Shown here one piece after another: positions 8,264 to 16,546 of a stretch of DNA of 64,000 bases (the first letter of the stretch is position 1; each line of letters opens with the position of its first letter). The DNA comes from Aeoliella sp052161615 (GTDB taxonomy: Bacteria > Planctomycetota > Planctomycetia > Pirellulales > Lacipirellulaceae): the NCBI RefSeq assembly GCF_052161615.1, contig NZ_CP197417.1, forward strand, positions 5,766,001 through 5,830,000, read 5' to 3'. The notes under the pieces are model-generated. The model was not told the DNA's origin, did not search any database, and saw nothing but the letters and a program-made list of their open reading frames with translations. Both the position numbers and the translations under genes were made by a program.

Positions 8264-9834
8264 GCTGCCACCTCGATTCGGCGACGCACTGCCAATGACG
8301 CGAAGTAGTCAAGGGTATCGAACTGGTACGTATCAAGGTAAGCGCCATTCTCCTCGCACAATAGGACGCGGGGTGCCTGAATATCCATGATCGGGAGCAG
8401 ATAATAGTCCGCAGGGGCGGAATTTGTACGGTCCATACGAGCCAAGATGGTAATATCAGGGGCGATGGCAGGGTGGAAGGATGCCTGCCAACGCAGCGAG
8501 CCCGCGGAAGTCGTTCGGCACCGCGAGAGAACCACCGACGCGCTATATTCGCCGTTGATCAAGAGGTAGCCCGTCTCGGCGTCTTCCGCGACAGAGGCCC
8601 CCACGGCCTGAAGCCGATTCTGCACATCGCTCACGAGGGTCGGCCATTGCCGGCGAAGCTGACGATTAACTTCTATGTAGTCGTAGTTCCGATCGGGCAT
8701 GCAGCCGGCTAACCGGTAAGCGGCAATCAGGCTACCAAACCGGGAGCGGAATGTGGCGGCTGGTGGCGTGTAGGCAGCGGCATCAATAGCTGCTGCCGAA
8801 ATTGTCTCGCTGTGCGAAGCAAGACGCCGGAGCATGGCAATCAGTTCCTCATCGCTATACCGCCGGTTCCGCTCCTGGACGATACCGCGTGCGGTATAGA
8901 AAAGTTCCTCGCTCACGACAGCAGGAAACGCGCTATCCTTCCGAATCCACATTTCCGGGGCGTTACGGACGTGTTTTTTCTTCAGTTTGAAGGATGTCCG
9001 ATTGTAGACATTATGGCCAATGTATTTTTCATTGGTCAGGATTTGGCGGACGGTACCGCGAGTCCACGGCCGGCCGAGATCGGTGCGGAGTTTCTGGCGA
9101 TTGAGGGCCTCGGCGATTTCCGCTTCGCTCTTGCCAGCTTGCACGAACTGCGCATATATCCAGCGAACGGTAGCAACTTCTTCTTCAGGACCCGGGACGA
9201 GAACGACGCGGTCGGTCTGGAGACTTTTTTGTTGACCGCGGAAGAGTTGCCCCTTCTCTTCCCCGGTCTGATCGATCAGCATCCTTCGCAACCCAAACCC
9301 GGGTGCCCCGCCTTGGCGATAGCCAAGTTCGATCAGACGGCATTGTCCTTGAAATACCTTCGTTGAGAGCTCCCGGCTGTATTCGCCGGCCATGGCTCGC
9401 TTGACGCTCTTAATGATGGTCGACGTGGGCCGGCCATCGTTCTCAAACTGTTCCGCACAATAATGGACTTCGATCCCGGCCTGCTTGCAGAGGTATTCGT
9501 AATACGCGCTCTCATCGGCATCCTGAAACCGACCCCATCGGCTTACATCGTAAACGAGGATCACCGTGTAGTCTGTCTTGCCGCAGGTGACATCGGCGAT
9601 CAGTTGCTTAAGCGAGTTCCGTCCGCTCACACTTAATCCGCTCTTCCCTTCATCAGCGTACGTCCGGACGATCTCCAGGCCTCGTTTCGCAGCGTAGTCA
9701 CGAATGACCTCTTCCTGATTGGTCGTGGAGTACTGCTGATGCTCAGTCGACATGCGGACGTACTGGGCTGCATAGATTGGTTCCGAAGTCATAGAAGTAG
9801 CACCGAAAAGCAGGGGATGCGTCCGGTAGAACAA
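8260..9834 (-). CDS. Large serine recombinase
   Basis: A 524-residue serine site-specific recombinase. The resolvase domain covers about 20-165, with YVRMSTEHQ giving the catalytic Ser29 and DVSRWGRF carrying conserved arginines; the recombinase domain spans about 170-330. The C-terminal 190 residues are unusual: no Cys zinc ribbon is visible. The frame can start at ATG 9834 or at the internal Met15 (MTSEPIYAAQ), which aligns better with the family. It is the first gene of a four-gene overlapping operon (recombinase, two ParB-like, BrxL-kinase). Its upstream region carries the phased repeats at 9908-9981. Role: DNA integration, excision or inversion; the target site is not identifiable here. 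Confidence 0.9.
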   Translation of the reverse strand: MFYRTHPLLFGATSMTSEPIYAAQYVRMSTEHQQYSTTNQEEVIRDYAAKRGLEIVRTYADEGKSGLSVSGRNSLKQLIADVTCGKTDYTVILVYDVSRWGRFQDADESAYYEYLCKQAGIEVHYCAEQFENDGRPTSTIIKSVKRAMAGEYSRELSTKVFQGQCRLIELGYRQGGAPGFGLRRMLIDQTGEEKGQLFRGQQKSLQTDRVVLVPGPEEEVATVRWIYAQFVQAGKSEAEIAEALNRQKLRTDLGRPWTRGTVRQILTNEKYIGHNVYNRTSFKLKKKHVRNAPEMWIRKDSAFPAVVSEELFYTARGIVQERNRRYSDEELIAMLRRLASHSETISAAAIDAAAYTPPAATFRSRFGSLIAAYRLAGCMPDRNYDYIEVNRQLRRQWPTLVSDVQNRLQAVGASVAEDAETGYLLINGEYSASVVLSRCRTTSAGSLRWQASFHPAIAPDITILARMDRTNSAPADYYLLPIMDIQAPRVLLCEENGAYLDTYQFDTLDYFASLAVRRRIEVAA

Positions 9835-9907
9835 CTTCGCCAGTGCGTCTTATCGCTAGGAAAACCGGGCGCAGGAGTTCCTAGCACCGTTTATTGTGCG
9901 CGGTGCC

Positions 9908-9981
9908 CGTTTGATCTCGGCGCGATTCGCGTTTGATTTGCGTTTGATCGGGCTAGATTTTCAAACCGGTTTCAAACCGTA
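9908..9981. promoter_or_regulatory. 11-bp phased repeat array, probable operator
   Basis: CGTTTGAT occurs at 9908-9915, 9930-9937 and 9941-9948, that is, at offsets 0, 22 and 33. A degenerate unit ending in GAT lies at 9919-9926, so four units sit on one 11-bp phase. Just beyond, TTTCAAACCGG is repeated at an 11-bp period at about 9959-9980, giving GTTTGAA on the other strand. Eleven-base direct repeats are the usual binding pattern of OmpR/PhoB-type winged helices, and exactly such a regulator is encoded next door (9961-10488). I infer an operator controlling the recombinase operon. Confidence 0.6.
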
Positions 9982-10488
9982 GTAGCCGCTAACACTTCCG
10001 TCTATCGCGGCCGCCACTTCTCCCATCCCTTCTTCTTGCAGCCGATCTCGGAGCCGCTTTACGACTCCTCGGATCGTGGATGTGTGGCGGTCACCTCCCC
10101 AAACATCGTCGAGGAGATCGGCATGAGATACATAGCGACGAGGAGATCTAGCGAGCCGTTCAAAGAAAAGAAACGGCAAGGTGTTGCCTAAGAAGCAGGA
10201 CTTGTTTCGCCAGACAATCGAGTGCGTTTGGCGGTCCGCCTGCGGACCAGTTGTTTGGGAGGAAGTCCACGCGGGTGTTGGCTCTACGAGGGCCTCAATC
10301 TCCAAGAGAAGAGTAAGTCCCCGAATGGCTTCCTCGATTTGGGACACCGCTTGCGAGTGAGTGGTCACAAGAGTGGCTAAGGCCTCTCGGATCCGATCCT
10401 TTTTGCTAGATGCACTCATTGGAGAGCTCGCTGAAAGGTCCGACTCCCCCGGACTTCCAGCGTAATTGCCGATTGGCAGGATGCTCAC
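9961..10488 (-). CDS. OmpR/PhoB-type winged-helix regulator without receiver domain
   Basis: A 175-residue protein from GTG 10488, with AGGAG about 11 nt upstream; an internal Met24 is an alternative start. Residues 24-70 form a helical, probably coiled segment. The C-terminal 75 residues fit a Trans_reg_C winged helix: SHADLLDDVWGGD, then RGVVKRLRDRLQEEG (recognition helix), ending in a YYGLK hairpin. There is no response-regulator domain, so phosphorylation control is unlikely. It lies directly upstream of the recombinase operon on the same strand, and its 3' end overlaps the phased repeats, so it probably regulates the recombinase-ParB-BrxL-kinase genes. Confidence 0.7.
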   Translation of the reverse strand: MSILPIGNYAGSPGESDLSASSPMSASSKKDRIREALATLVTTHSQAVSQIEEAIRGLTLLLEIEALVEPTPAWTSSQTTGPQADRQTHSIVWRNKSCFLGNTLPFLFFERLARSPRRYVSHADLLDDVWGGDRHTSTIRGVVKRLRDRLQEEGMGEVAAAIDGSVSGYYGLKPV

Positions 10489-10642
10489 GAATTTTTTACT
10501 CCTGCCGCCAAACGTGGCTCCTCCCCTTGCGACAGATCCAGCTCAGAGCCAGTCGCCCAAATTCTGAGGTGCGGCGTGCGAGCAATGCTCGCCAATGGTC
10601 AAGCGGTTCGATTGATCCGGCCGTGGCGACCCTCTATGCCCC

Positions 10643-10725
10643 GTGCGGCGAATAGAGCTTCTATTCACCGCATTCGATGCGGCAAATCTTGCGCCGTGCG
10701 GCGAATAAGTGCTATAATCACCGCA
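10643..10725 (+). promoter_or_regulatory. Promoter and twin palindromic operators of the Fic gene
   Basis: Two near-identical imperfect palindromes, 10643-10672 and 10696-10725, share GTGCGGCGAATA on the left and TCACCGCA on the right. They are 53 bp apart, about five helical turns. The second covers an exact TATAAT at 10713-10718; TTGCGC at 10689-10694 could be the -35 box (18-bp spacer). AAGGAG at 10727-10732 precedes the ATG by 10 nt. I infer autoregulation by the winged helix at the C-terminus of the Fic protein. Confidence 0.65.
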
Positions 10726-10742
10726 GAAGGAGCGGCGATTAG

Positions 10743-11861
10743 ATGCCCTATATCCACGAACTCCCCGGCTGGCCAACGGTTACCTGGGACAGCGAAGCCC
10801 TCGCCGCCCCGCTGGCGGCCGTGCGCCACGAGCAAGGGAGACTCCTGGGAAAAATGGAGGCGCTCGGCTTCGACCTACGGAGCGAAGCGAGTCTCATCGT
10901 CCTCACCGCCGACGTCGTGAAGTCGTCGGCGATCGAAGGGGAGACGCTCGACGCGGACGAAGTCCGCTCCTCGATCGCCCGTCGTCTCGGCCTTGATACG
11001 GCTGGACTGCCACAACCGAGCCGCAGCGTCGAAGGGATCGTCGAGATGATGCTCGACGCCACGCAGCATTTTGCCGCGGAGCTCACCGACGAGCGGCTGT
11101 ACGGGTGGCATGCCTCCCTCTTCCCCACTGGTCGCAGCGGCATGAACCGCATCGCCGTGGGGCAATGGCGCCCCGCAGAGGCTGGCCCGATGCAGGTCGT
11201 CTCGGGCCCTATAGGCAAGGAGCGCGTTCACTTCGAAGCCCCCGCCGCCGAGCGACTTGCGGAGGAAATGAACAAGTTCCTATCGTGGTTCAACGAACCG
11301 AGCCCCATCGATCCGGTTCTCAAAGCGGGGCTGGCCCACTTCTGGTTCGTGACGATCCATCCCTTTGAGGATGGCAACGGCCGAATTGCGCGCGCGATCG
11401 CCGATCTCTCCCTCGCACGGGCGGATGGCGTCAAAGAGCGGTTCTACAGCATGTCGGCCCAGATCGAGGCGGACCGCAAGACCTACTACAGCGAGCTGGA
11501 ACAATCGCAGCGCGGCGACCTAGACGTAACCGCCTGGCTCCTCTGGTTCCTGGAGTGCTTAGGCCGCGCCATCGCCGCCAGCGACGAGCGCCTGGCGGGC
11601 GTCCTGCGCAAATCGCGGTTGTGGGAACGGATCAACCGCAGACCGGTCAACGAACGACAGCGGCTGGTGATTAATCGCATGCTAAGCGACTTCCAGGGAT
11701 TCTTGACCACGTCCAAATACGCGAAGCTGGCCAAATGCTCGGCCGACACCGCTCTGCGCGATCTGAAAGAACTTCTGGATCGCAGCATCATCGTCCAAAA
11801 CCCCGGCGGCGGGCGCAGCACCAGCTATCGCTTGGCCGAACCCGAGGAGATTGGCGAATAG
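10743..11861 (+). CDS. Fic/DOC family AMP-transferase-like protein (DUF4172)
   Basis: A 372-residue Fic protein. The N-terminus (HELPGWPTVTWDSEAL) is the DUF4172 domain. The inhibitory-helix motif SSAIEG is at 61-66, placing the autoinhibitory glutamate (E65) N-terminal to the Fic core (class II arrangement). The active-site loop HPFEDGNGR at 206-214 is complete, with catalytic H206 and phosphate-binding residues intact. The C-terminal 80 residues look like a winged helix (KYAKLAKCSADTALRDL). The family usually transfers AMP to protein side chains; its target here is unknown. The exact -10 box, strong RBS and twin operator suggest a self-controlled regulator or toxin-like module. It stands alone between the recombinase operon and repC. 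Confidence 0.9.
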   Translation: MPYIHELPGWPTVTWDSEALAAPLAAVRHEQGRLLGKMEALGFDLRSEASLIVLTADVVKSSAIEGETLDADEVRSSIARRLGLDTAGLPQPSRSVEGIVEMMLDATQHFAAELTDERLYGWHASLFPTGRSGMNRIAVGQWRPAEAGPMQVVSGPIGKERVHFEAPAAERLAEEMNKFLSWFNEPSPIDPVLKAGLAHFWFVTIHPFEDGNGRIARAIADLSLARADGVKERFYSMSAQIEADRKTYYSELEQSQRGDLDVTAWLLWFLECLGRAIAASDERLAGVLRKSRLWERINRRPVNERQRLVINRMLSDFQGFLTTSKYAKLAKCSADTALRDLKELLDRSIIVQNPGGGRSTSYRLAEPEEIGE

Positions 11862-11887
11862 CGAAGCGGAGGTGACCGGCGGCACGC

Positions 11888-13198
11888 CTAGGCCACCGCC
11901 GCCGACGCAGCATCGGCTTCGCCTCGTTCCAGAAGCCCAAACACCGAGGCATGGAGCCGCAGCTCCCCTCCCCGCGCCCGGGAGACCATCGCGCGGAAGT
12001 AAGCCGCAGGTTTGAGGACCGGATTGACCTCCCGCAAGGCAGCTCGGTCGGTGACCAGCAGACAGATCGCCGCGGTGTTGCGGCCGAGCGTGCCACACGC
12101 TTCCCCCCAACTCTGCTGGGAGACGCCAAGGCGAGCCCGAAGATGGTAGGCTGCCGCGACCACGTCGTCCCAGTTCATCGGGCGGTGCGCGAGCGGCAAC
12201 TCGGCTCGAAACCGGTCGCTAGCTGCCTGAAGGACGTGGCTCAGAGCGACATGCTCGATCCCCGTGGCGGACACTTGGGCAGTAACCTCGGAGCTTTCCG
12301 CTACGCTTTTCTGAAAGCCGTCGTTCGTAGAACTACAGGAAGTAATTTCTTGAGTGGTAGATTTGTAGTGGGCGAACGCTGGTTCGCTTCTGCATGAACG
12401 ATTGTGTGTTTCTCCTTCCAGAGTTGGCGACTGAGCGGCCTCTTCCATTTTGGGCAGAGCAACCCCCATCGCGGCCATCAGCTCGTCATGGAGCGAAGCG
12501 TGGCGGGCCAGGAGCTGCCGCAACTCTTCCAAGCGGAGGTGCGTGCGGATCTGAACGGCGATCTCGTCGTAACGACGTTCGAAGTGTGACAAGTCGCGAG
12601 CCCCCTCTTCCCGCTGTGGCCACTCCAAGAGCAAGCTGCGTATTTGTCGGCGATGCCAGGAGATCTGACGTTTCGTCTCCAGCCACGCTTGGTCGTAAAG
12701 CTGCTTTTCAGCGAGCTTCGCTTCCAGCTCTGGTTTGAGGTAAGCCAGTGGCGTCAGGTCAATGCCGTAGGCATAGAGCAGACGCCCGCTCTGCGGGTCA
12801 CGCTGACCATACCGTTTATGATTTCCGCTATCGTTCCAACCGATTGCCCCAGCCGCAAACAGAGCGGCTTCGAGTTTCTGCACCTGGCGTTCTGAGACGC
12901 CCAGGTCGAGGGCGGTGCGGGCGAGCGACTGATAGACGATCGGCCGAGCCCCCTCTTCCCAGTCGCACTGCCGCGTAAAGGCAAAGTAATAATCGAGCAG
13001 TTGAATCATCCGCGAGGTATACCCGGCAGCTTTGCCAACCCGCTTGACCAGCAAGAGAAGCTGGTAGCGATCGACGCCGGCCTCCAGGCCAGTGAAGTCG
13101 TCGGCTTGAGAGAGCGCGAGGCGATAGCGGTCGCTGCTGATGCGTCCGCCTCCCCTACTCGCGGTTGGAAAAGATTGGGATGGAATGAGCTGGGACAT
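11888..13198 (-). CDS. repC: RepC-like plasmid replication initiator
   Basis: A 436-residue protein resembling RepC of alphaproteobacterial repABC plasmids. The N-terminal winged-helix region reads LLLLVKRVGKAAG, then LARTALDLGVSERQVQKLEA, then the signature GNHKRYGQRDPQSGRLLYAYGIDL. A helical middle (about 150-235) and a Ser/Thr-rich linker follow. The C-terminal domain contains WGEACGTLGRNTAAICLLVTD and NPVLKPAAYFRAMVSRA, typical of RepC. RepC binds the origin and starts replication; in repABC plasmids the origin lies inside repC. Here repA and repB are not adjacent, but paired ParB-like genes lie 3.6 kb away. This suggests the element replicates autonomously, at least transiently. Confidence 0.8.
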   Translation of the reverse strand: MSQLIPSQSFPTASRGGGRISSDRYRLALSQADDFTGLEAGVDRYQLLLLVKRVGKAAGYTSRMIQLLDYYFAFTRQCDWEEGARPIVYQSLARTALDLGVSERQVQKLEAALFAAGAIGWNDSGNHKRYGQRDPQSGRLLYAYGIDLTPLAYLKPELEAKLAEKQLYDQAWLETKRQISWHRRQIRSLLLEWPQREEGARDLSHFERRYDEIAVQIRTHLRLEELRQLLARHASLHDELMAAMGVALPKMEEAAQSPTLEGETHNRSCRSEPAFAHYKSTTQEITSCSSTNDGFQKSVAESSEVTAQVSATGIEHVALSHVLQAASDRFRAELPLAHRPMNWDDVVAAAYHLRARLGVSQQSWGEACGTLGRNTAAICLLVTDRAALREVNPVLKPAAYFRAMVSRARGGELRLHASVFGLLERGEADAASAAVA

Positions 13199-14062
13199 GA
13201 TGCGTTTCGCGCTTCCTGACGTAGCAGTCGCTCCCTCCTCGCCCCCTTAAAAAAGGGTGCATAAAATCGCTGCCAAATCACGAAAGGATTTGCATTGCGA
13301 TGCGAGAAGCGCTACTGTCCAAGAAGAGATTTAGAGTGGTAACGCTCCCCTATTCGAGAACCGCCGCGTCAACGGCGGTTTTCTTTTGGCTGAAGGAAGA
13401 GCTTATAGGCTGGCTTCGGGTGGGCGCGCTCCTTTCACTTAGAGGTTGGTTGGGCTGAACAAGCCAGAGCGGCTCGTCCGGTGAGAACAGGATGGGCGCG
13501 ATTCGCCTTCCCGTGAAACGACTGTACATGATTCATGCACAGATTTCGATAACAAACTCCCTCCTCCGCTATGTCCAGTGTTGACCAGTGAACAACCCCT
13601 GCTCGCTGCACAGCGGTGTACATCTTCGATCAATATCGAAGCTACGCGCCCCCTCCTCGCCCGCGCAGCAGGTGACCAGTCTTGACCAGTGGTCAAGGAA
13701 CTGGACAGCACACCTGTTGAACAGCTCGGCCGAAGCTGCTGGACAGGTATCTGCACACACCTTGTCCACCGAACTGTGCAATCAGCGGACTGCACAGTGT
13801 TGACCAGTGAGCAGGGGGTTATCAGGCCAGTGCTTGTTCACCACGCTGGCCAAGCGGAGCGCTTCTGCGGCCTTCAAGCTGACCACCCACCTGTCCAGCG
13901 CTGCACACTGTGCAGCGATCGGGGTCGTCCAGCTGTTCAGCTCGCATCATGCCCTTGTATTCACAACCGTGTGCAGCGATTGGTCAGAATCTGCTTGCGC
14001 TAGGCGAATCGCCGGTGATACGGTCAAAGGGCAACGAGCGCTAGAGTAGGGGACCAACGCCG
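13199..14062. other. repC upstream control and origin-like region
   Basis: No convincing gene in 864 bases. From 13571 to 13985 the sequence is full of related short motifs. CAGTGTTGACCAGTGA occurs at 13576-13591 and 13795-13810. The perfect palindrome CTTGACCAGTGGTCAAG is at 13681-13697 and CTGCACACTGTGCAG at 13901-13915. Many isolated TGACCAG, CTGCACA and CTGTCCAG copies are present. Spacing is irregular, so this is not a CRISPR. Such clusters fit initiator or partition-protein binding sites. A + strand terminator lies at 13359-13387. Confidence 0.6.
13359..13387 (+). terminator. Rho-independent terminator facing repC, possible antisense RNA end
   Basis: Stem AACCGCCG / CGGCGGTT (13359-13366, 13373-13380) with a 6-nt loop, followed by TTCTTTT. 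It terminates + strand transcripts, yet no + strand gene precedes it, while repC lies on the other strand with its start at 13198. In repABC plasmids a short countertranscript that controls repC sits in exactly this place and orientation. Confidence 0.65.
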
Positions 14063-14617
14063 ATGACCACCACCAAGTATTCCATTTCCGCCGCCAATCG
14101 GATCACCGGCAAGAGCCGCACGACGATTACTAAGCACCTGCGCTCTGGCCGGCTCTCTTATGAAGAAGACGGGCAGGGGAACAAGCTGATCGATGCCTCC
14201 GAACTGATAAGAGTTTACGGCGACGAGTGCGACTTCAGCCGGGAGGAGGGGAGTGCCCCGGATTCCCTCATTGCCACACCGACTGGACAGGGTGTGCAAT
14301 CCGAGGTGAACACCCTGCAATCGCAGCTGGCGAAAGAAGTCGCCGAACGCGAACGGGAGCGAGCCCACTTCCGGCAGCAGGTCGAACAACTACAAGAAGC
14401 CCTGAAGCTGGCGCAAGAAGGACATAATAAAGCGATGCTGCTTCTGGAAAATCGCACCGGCGGGCGAGGGGAGTGGGAAGCAACGCTCAAAGCACTCGAA
14501 GAGCGAATCGCCAACCAAGAGCTGACAGCCAAGGAGCTAAAGGCTGCCCACGCCGCCAAGCGGAACGGCGGCGATCTCAAAGACAAATACTGGTGGCAGG
14601 TGGTGTTTGGGGCGTAG
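14063..14617 (+). CDS. KfrA-like DNA-binding coiled-coil protein
   Basis: A 184-residue protein. Residues 1-55 form a helix-turn-helix (SISAANRITGKSRTTITKHL) with an ASELIRVYG wing. Residues 75-170 are strongly predicted coiled coil, rich in Glu/Gln/Lys heptads (QSQLAKEVAERERERAHF). It ends in a WWQVVFGA motif. This architecture matches small plasmid proteins that aid stability or replication (KfrA-like). It sits just after the motif-rich region upstream of repC, and may bind there. No partner gene follows in the same direction. Confidence 0.6.
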   Translation: MTTTKYSISAANRITGKSRTTITKHLRSGRLSYEEDGQGNKLIDASELIRVYGDECDFSREEGSAPDSLIATPTGQGVQSEVNTLQSQLAKEVAERERERAHFRQQVEQLQEALKLAQEGHNKAMLLLENRTGGRGEWEATLKALEERIANQELTAKELKAAHAAKRNGGDLKDKYWWQVVFGA

Positions 14618-14675
14618 GGAGGTGCTTCGCGCGTGACGGTATCTTGTAGCGTCTTAATGCTTCAACTGCTACATC

Positions 14676-15599
14676 TCACGCGCCCAGTCGTTCAGCAAGA
14701 GCCTTTAGCTGTTCCGCGTGCTTGTCAGGATTTTGCTGGATCAGCTTTTGAAGGTTAAGCAGCTTCCACTGCACGGCAGGCATCTGAGCCAGGTTCTCCC
14801 AAGGAGATAAAGACCAGTCTGGTTTGCCCTGCTTGAAACCGAGCAGAAACTCACGGTCCTTGTCCGTCCAGCCTTGATCGATCTCCTGCACGAGGCGTTC
14901 TCTGGTCGTTTCATAGTCGGCGTAGCTAAACGGCGTGAATGCCATGCCCGCAAATTGCACTTCAAAAGCTCGTTCTTGGTCCTGGAAATTAGGCCGGATC
15001 ATTTCATGAATGGGGCGGGAATGGCTTAATAGCAACGCGATAAAGCCAGAGCGAATGTCATCTGTTAGGCCTTCGTTGTTGAGCATGTGATGAACGTCGA
15101 ACAAATCACGGGGGTGCTGGCGATCGAGCGCGGCGCAAATCTTCCCGCCGAAGAGTTCTGCATGAGAGACGACGTTTACCGATAGGAACCGTCCGAACTC
15201 TGATTCCACTGCATCGGCAACGTCCATCCTGCGGGGTGGGAGTAGGTGACCACGGACAGTGGTATTCACTTCCACCTTGATCTGCGCGGCTTGGATTTGA
15301 CAGACCAGCTTTGCTTCCGGTCCATCGCTTTGTGGAACCAACGTGACCTTGCAGGCAGGAATAGCAGTTTCTACCCGTGCTTTGACACCCTCCAGGGCAC
15401 CCGTGATGCCCGCCAGTGCGGTAGCGCGGTCATCGAAGGGAAGCCAGGTCAAATCAATGTCCACCGACAAGCGGGGCATGTCGCGGACAAATAGGTTGAT
15501 GGCAGTTCCTCCCTTGAGGGCAAAAGATTCCTCTTTCGCCACATGGGGCAGGACTTGCAAGAGTAGATCCACTTGAGCGCGGTAGGCTTCTGAAATCAT
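14676..15599 (-). CDS. abiEii: AbiEii/AbiGii nucleotidyltransferase toxin
   Basis: A 307-residue AbiEii-family toxin. The nucleotidyltransferase core is visible at the N-terminus: FALKGGTAINLF at about 26-37 and SVDIDLTW at about 45-52, with acidic D47 and D49. AbiEii-type toxins of abortive-infection and type IV toxin-antitoxin systems transfer nucleotides to an RNA target and stop growth. The start overlaps the stop of the antitoxin gene by 4 bp (ATGA), so the pair is co-translated. Length is normal and no damage is visible. Confidence 0.9.
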   Translation of the reverse strand: MISEAYRAQVDLLLQVLPHVAKEESFALKGGTAINLFVRDMPRLSVDIDLTWLPFDDRATALAGITGALEGVKARVETAIPACKVTLVPQSDGPEAKLVCQIQAAQIKVEVNTTVRGHLLPPRRMDVADAVESEFGRFLSVNVVSHAELFGGKICAALDRQHPRDLFDVHHMLNNEGLTDDIRSGFIALLLSHSRPIHEMIRPNFQDQERAFEVQFAGMAFTPFSYADYETTRERLVQEIDQGWTDKDREFLLGFKQGKPDWSLSPWENLAQMPAVQWKLLNLQKLIQQNPDKHAEQLKALAERLGA

Positions 15600-16363
15600 T
15601 GGTTCACCAGCTCTTCCGGTAGGGTCAGGCCATAGCGCGAAACATAAACCCCACCCTTAGTGATGGTGCGGGCCCCTGCGCCTAGATCAAATTTGGCGAT
15701 GTCCAGCCGCTGGAACCAGTCATGCCCCGCCTTTTCCGCCATGTAGAGAAACAGACGCTTGATCTTGATCGAACTGCATTGCTCCAGAAGCGGTTGCAGC
15801 AGCTTGGGCCGCAAGGTCGTAAGACCCTCCAGCAGTTGATAACATTCCACCAGATCAAGCGTGCTCGGCGATAGGTGCAGGCACTCCAAGATGGCGCGTT
15901 CCGGCGCGGATATTTTGACGGAGAACGCTCCAACCTGAAAATCGGCCAGCGCAAGCTCCGGCGGCAGGACGGAGGTTTTGCAATGGTGGAGGTGCTGCCC
16001 CCAGTCGCGGTTCTTGAACCAAGCGGGCAAGCTGGTTTTCGGGGGGGAGAATAGAAAGACCGTTTCCGCACCAAGACGCAGGTAATGGGCGTAGCCTTGC
16101 AGGGCGAGCGCGGTAAGCGCGCCCGCGTGAACGGCCAGTCCGCTCTGCGATTGCAGGGCGTATAAGCCTCCCTGCCATGTCACTTGTTCGCCGGGACGTT
16201 TGAAAGCCCCGGTGCCGGCCGTCTCCAGCCACCCGCTCTTGCGGTAGCGCTGTTGAAGCGCCCGCGAGATGCCGCGGTCTTCCAACCAAGAAGCCACGTA
16301 GACAGTGCCGGAAAGGTGATTATCCAGCAGCTTCTTTAATTTGGATTCGTTATGCATACCCAT
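15596..16363 (-). CDS. abiEi: AbiEi antitoxin
   Basis: A 255-residue AbiEi-type antitoxin. The N-terminal winged helix (LLDNHLSGTVYVASWLEDRGI, then a basic turn) is followed by an antitoxin domain with ISAPERAILECL, the usual AbiEi signature, and a C-terminal part ending VYVSRYGLTLPEELVNQ. It represses its own promoter and counters the downstream toxin. The start is ATG 16363, or the Met two codons later. No Shine-Dalgarno precedes it; a TAATAC box lies directly before the ATG, so the message may be leaderless. The 21-bp inverted repeat at 16368-16388 overlaps this promoter. Confidence 0.88.
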   Translation of the reverse strand: MGMHNESKLKKLLDNHLSGTVYVASWLEDRGISRALQQRYRKSGWLETAGTGAFKRPGEQVTWQGGLYALQSQSGLAVHAGALTALALQGYAHYLRLGAETVFLFSPPKTSLPAWFKNRDWGQHLHHCKTSVLPPELALADFQVGAFSVKISAPERAILECLHLSPSTLDLVECYQLLEGLTTLRPKLLQPLLEQCSSIKIKRLFLYMAEKAGHDWFQRLDIAKFDLGAGARTITKGGVYVSRYGLTLPEELVNQ

Positions 16364-16367
16364 AGTA

Positions 16368-16388
16368 TTAAAAGTACGACATTTTTAA
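16368..16388 (-). promoter_or_regulatory. Inverted repeat at the abiE promoter
   Basis: TTAAAA (16368-16373) and TTTTAA (16383-16388) are separated by 9 bp and lie immediately upstream of the antitoxin start. AbiEi antitoxins are known to bind inverted repeats in their own promoters. The -10-like TAATAC on the complement is part of the left arm. Confidence 0.55.
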
Positions 16389-16546
16389 CGAACCTGCCAG
16401 TGTTTTTCTCCAGGTAACGGGCTAGCGGACCTGTAGCGATTGAAAGGCGCGCCTGCCGAAGGAAGGTTCATCGGGGCGAGTTGGGGCCCGTGTAGGAGGG
16501 GGATATCCATGGAAAAAACTGGATCTTCGGCAGTTAACTCCCGTCA

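Noticed and set aside
13571..13985. CRISPR array
   Set aside because: The repeats are short, of several kinds and unevenly spaced; there are no constant-length spacers and no cas genes.
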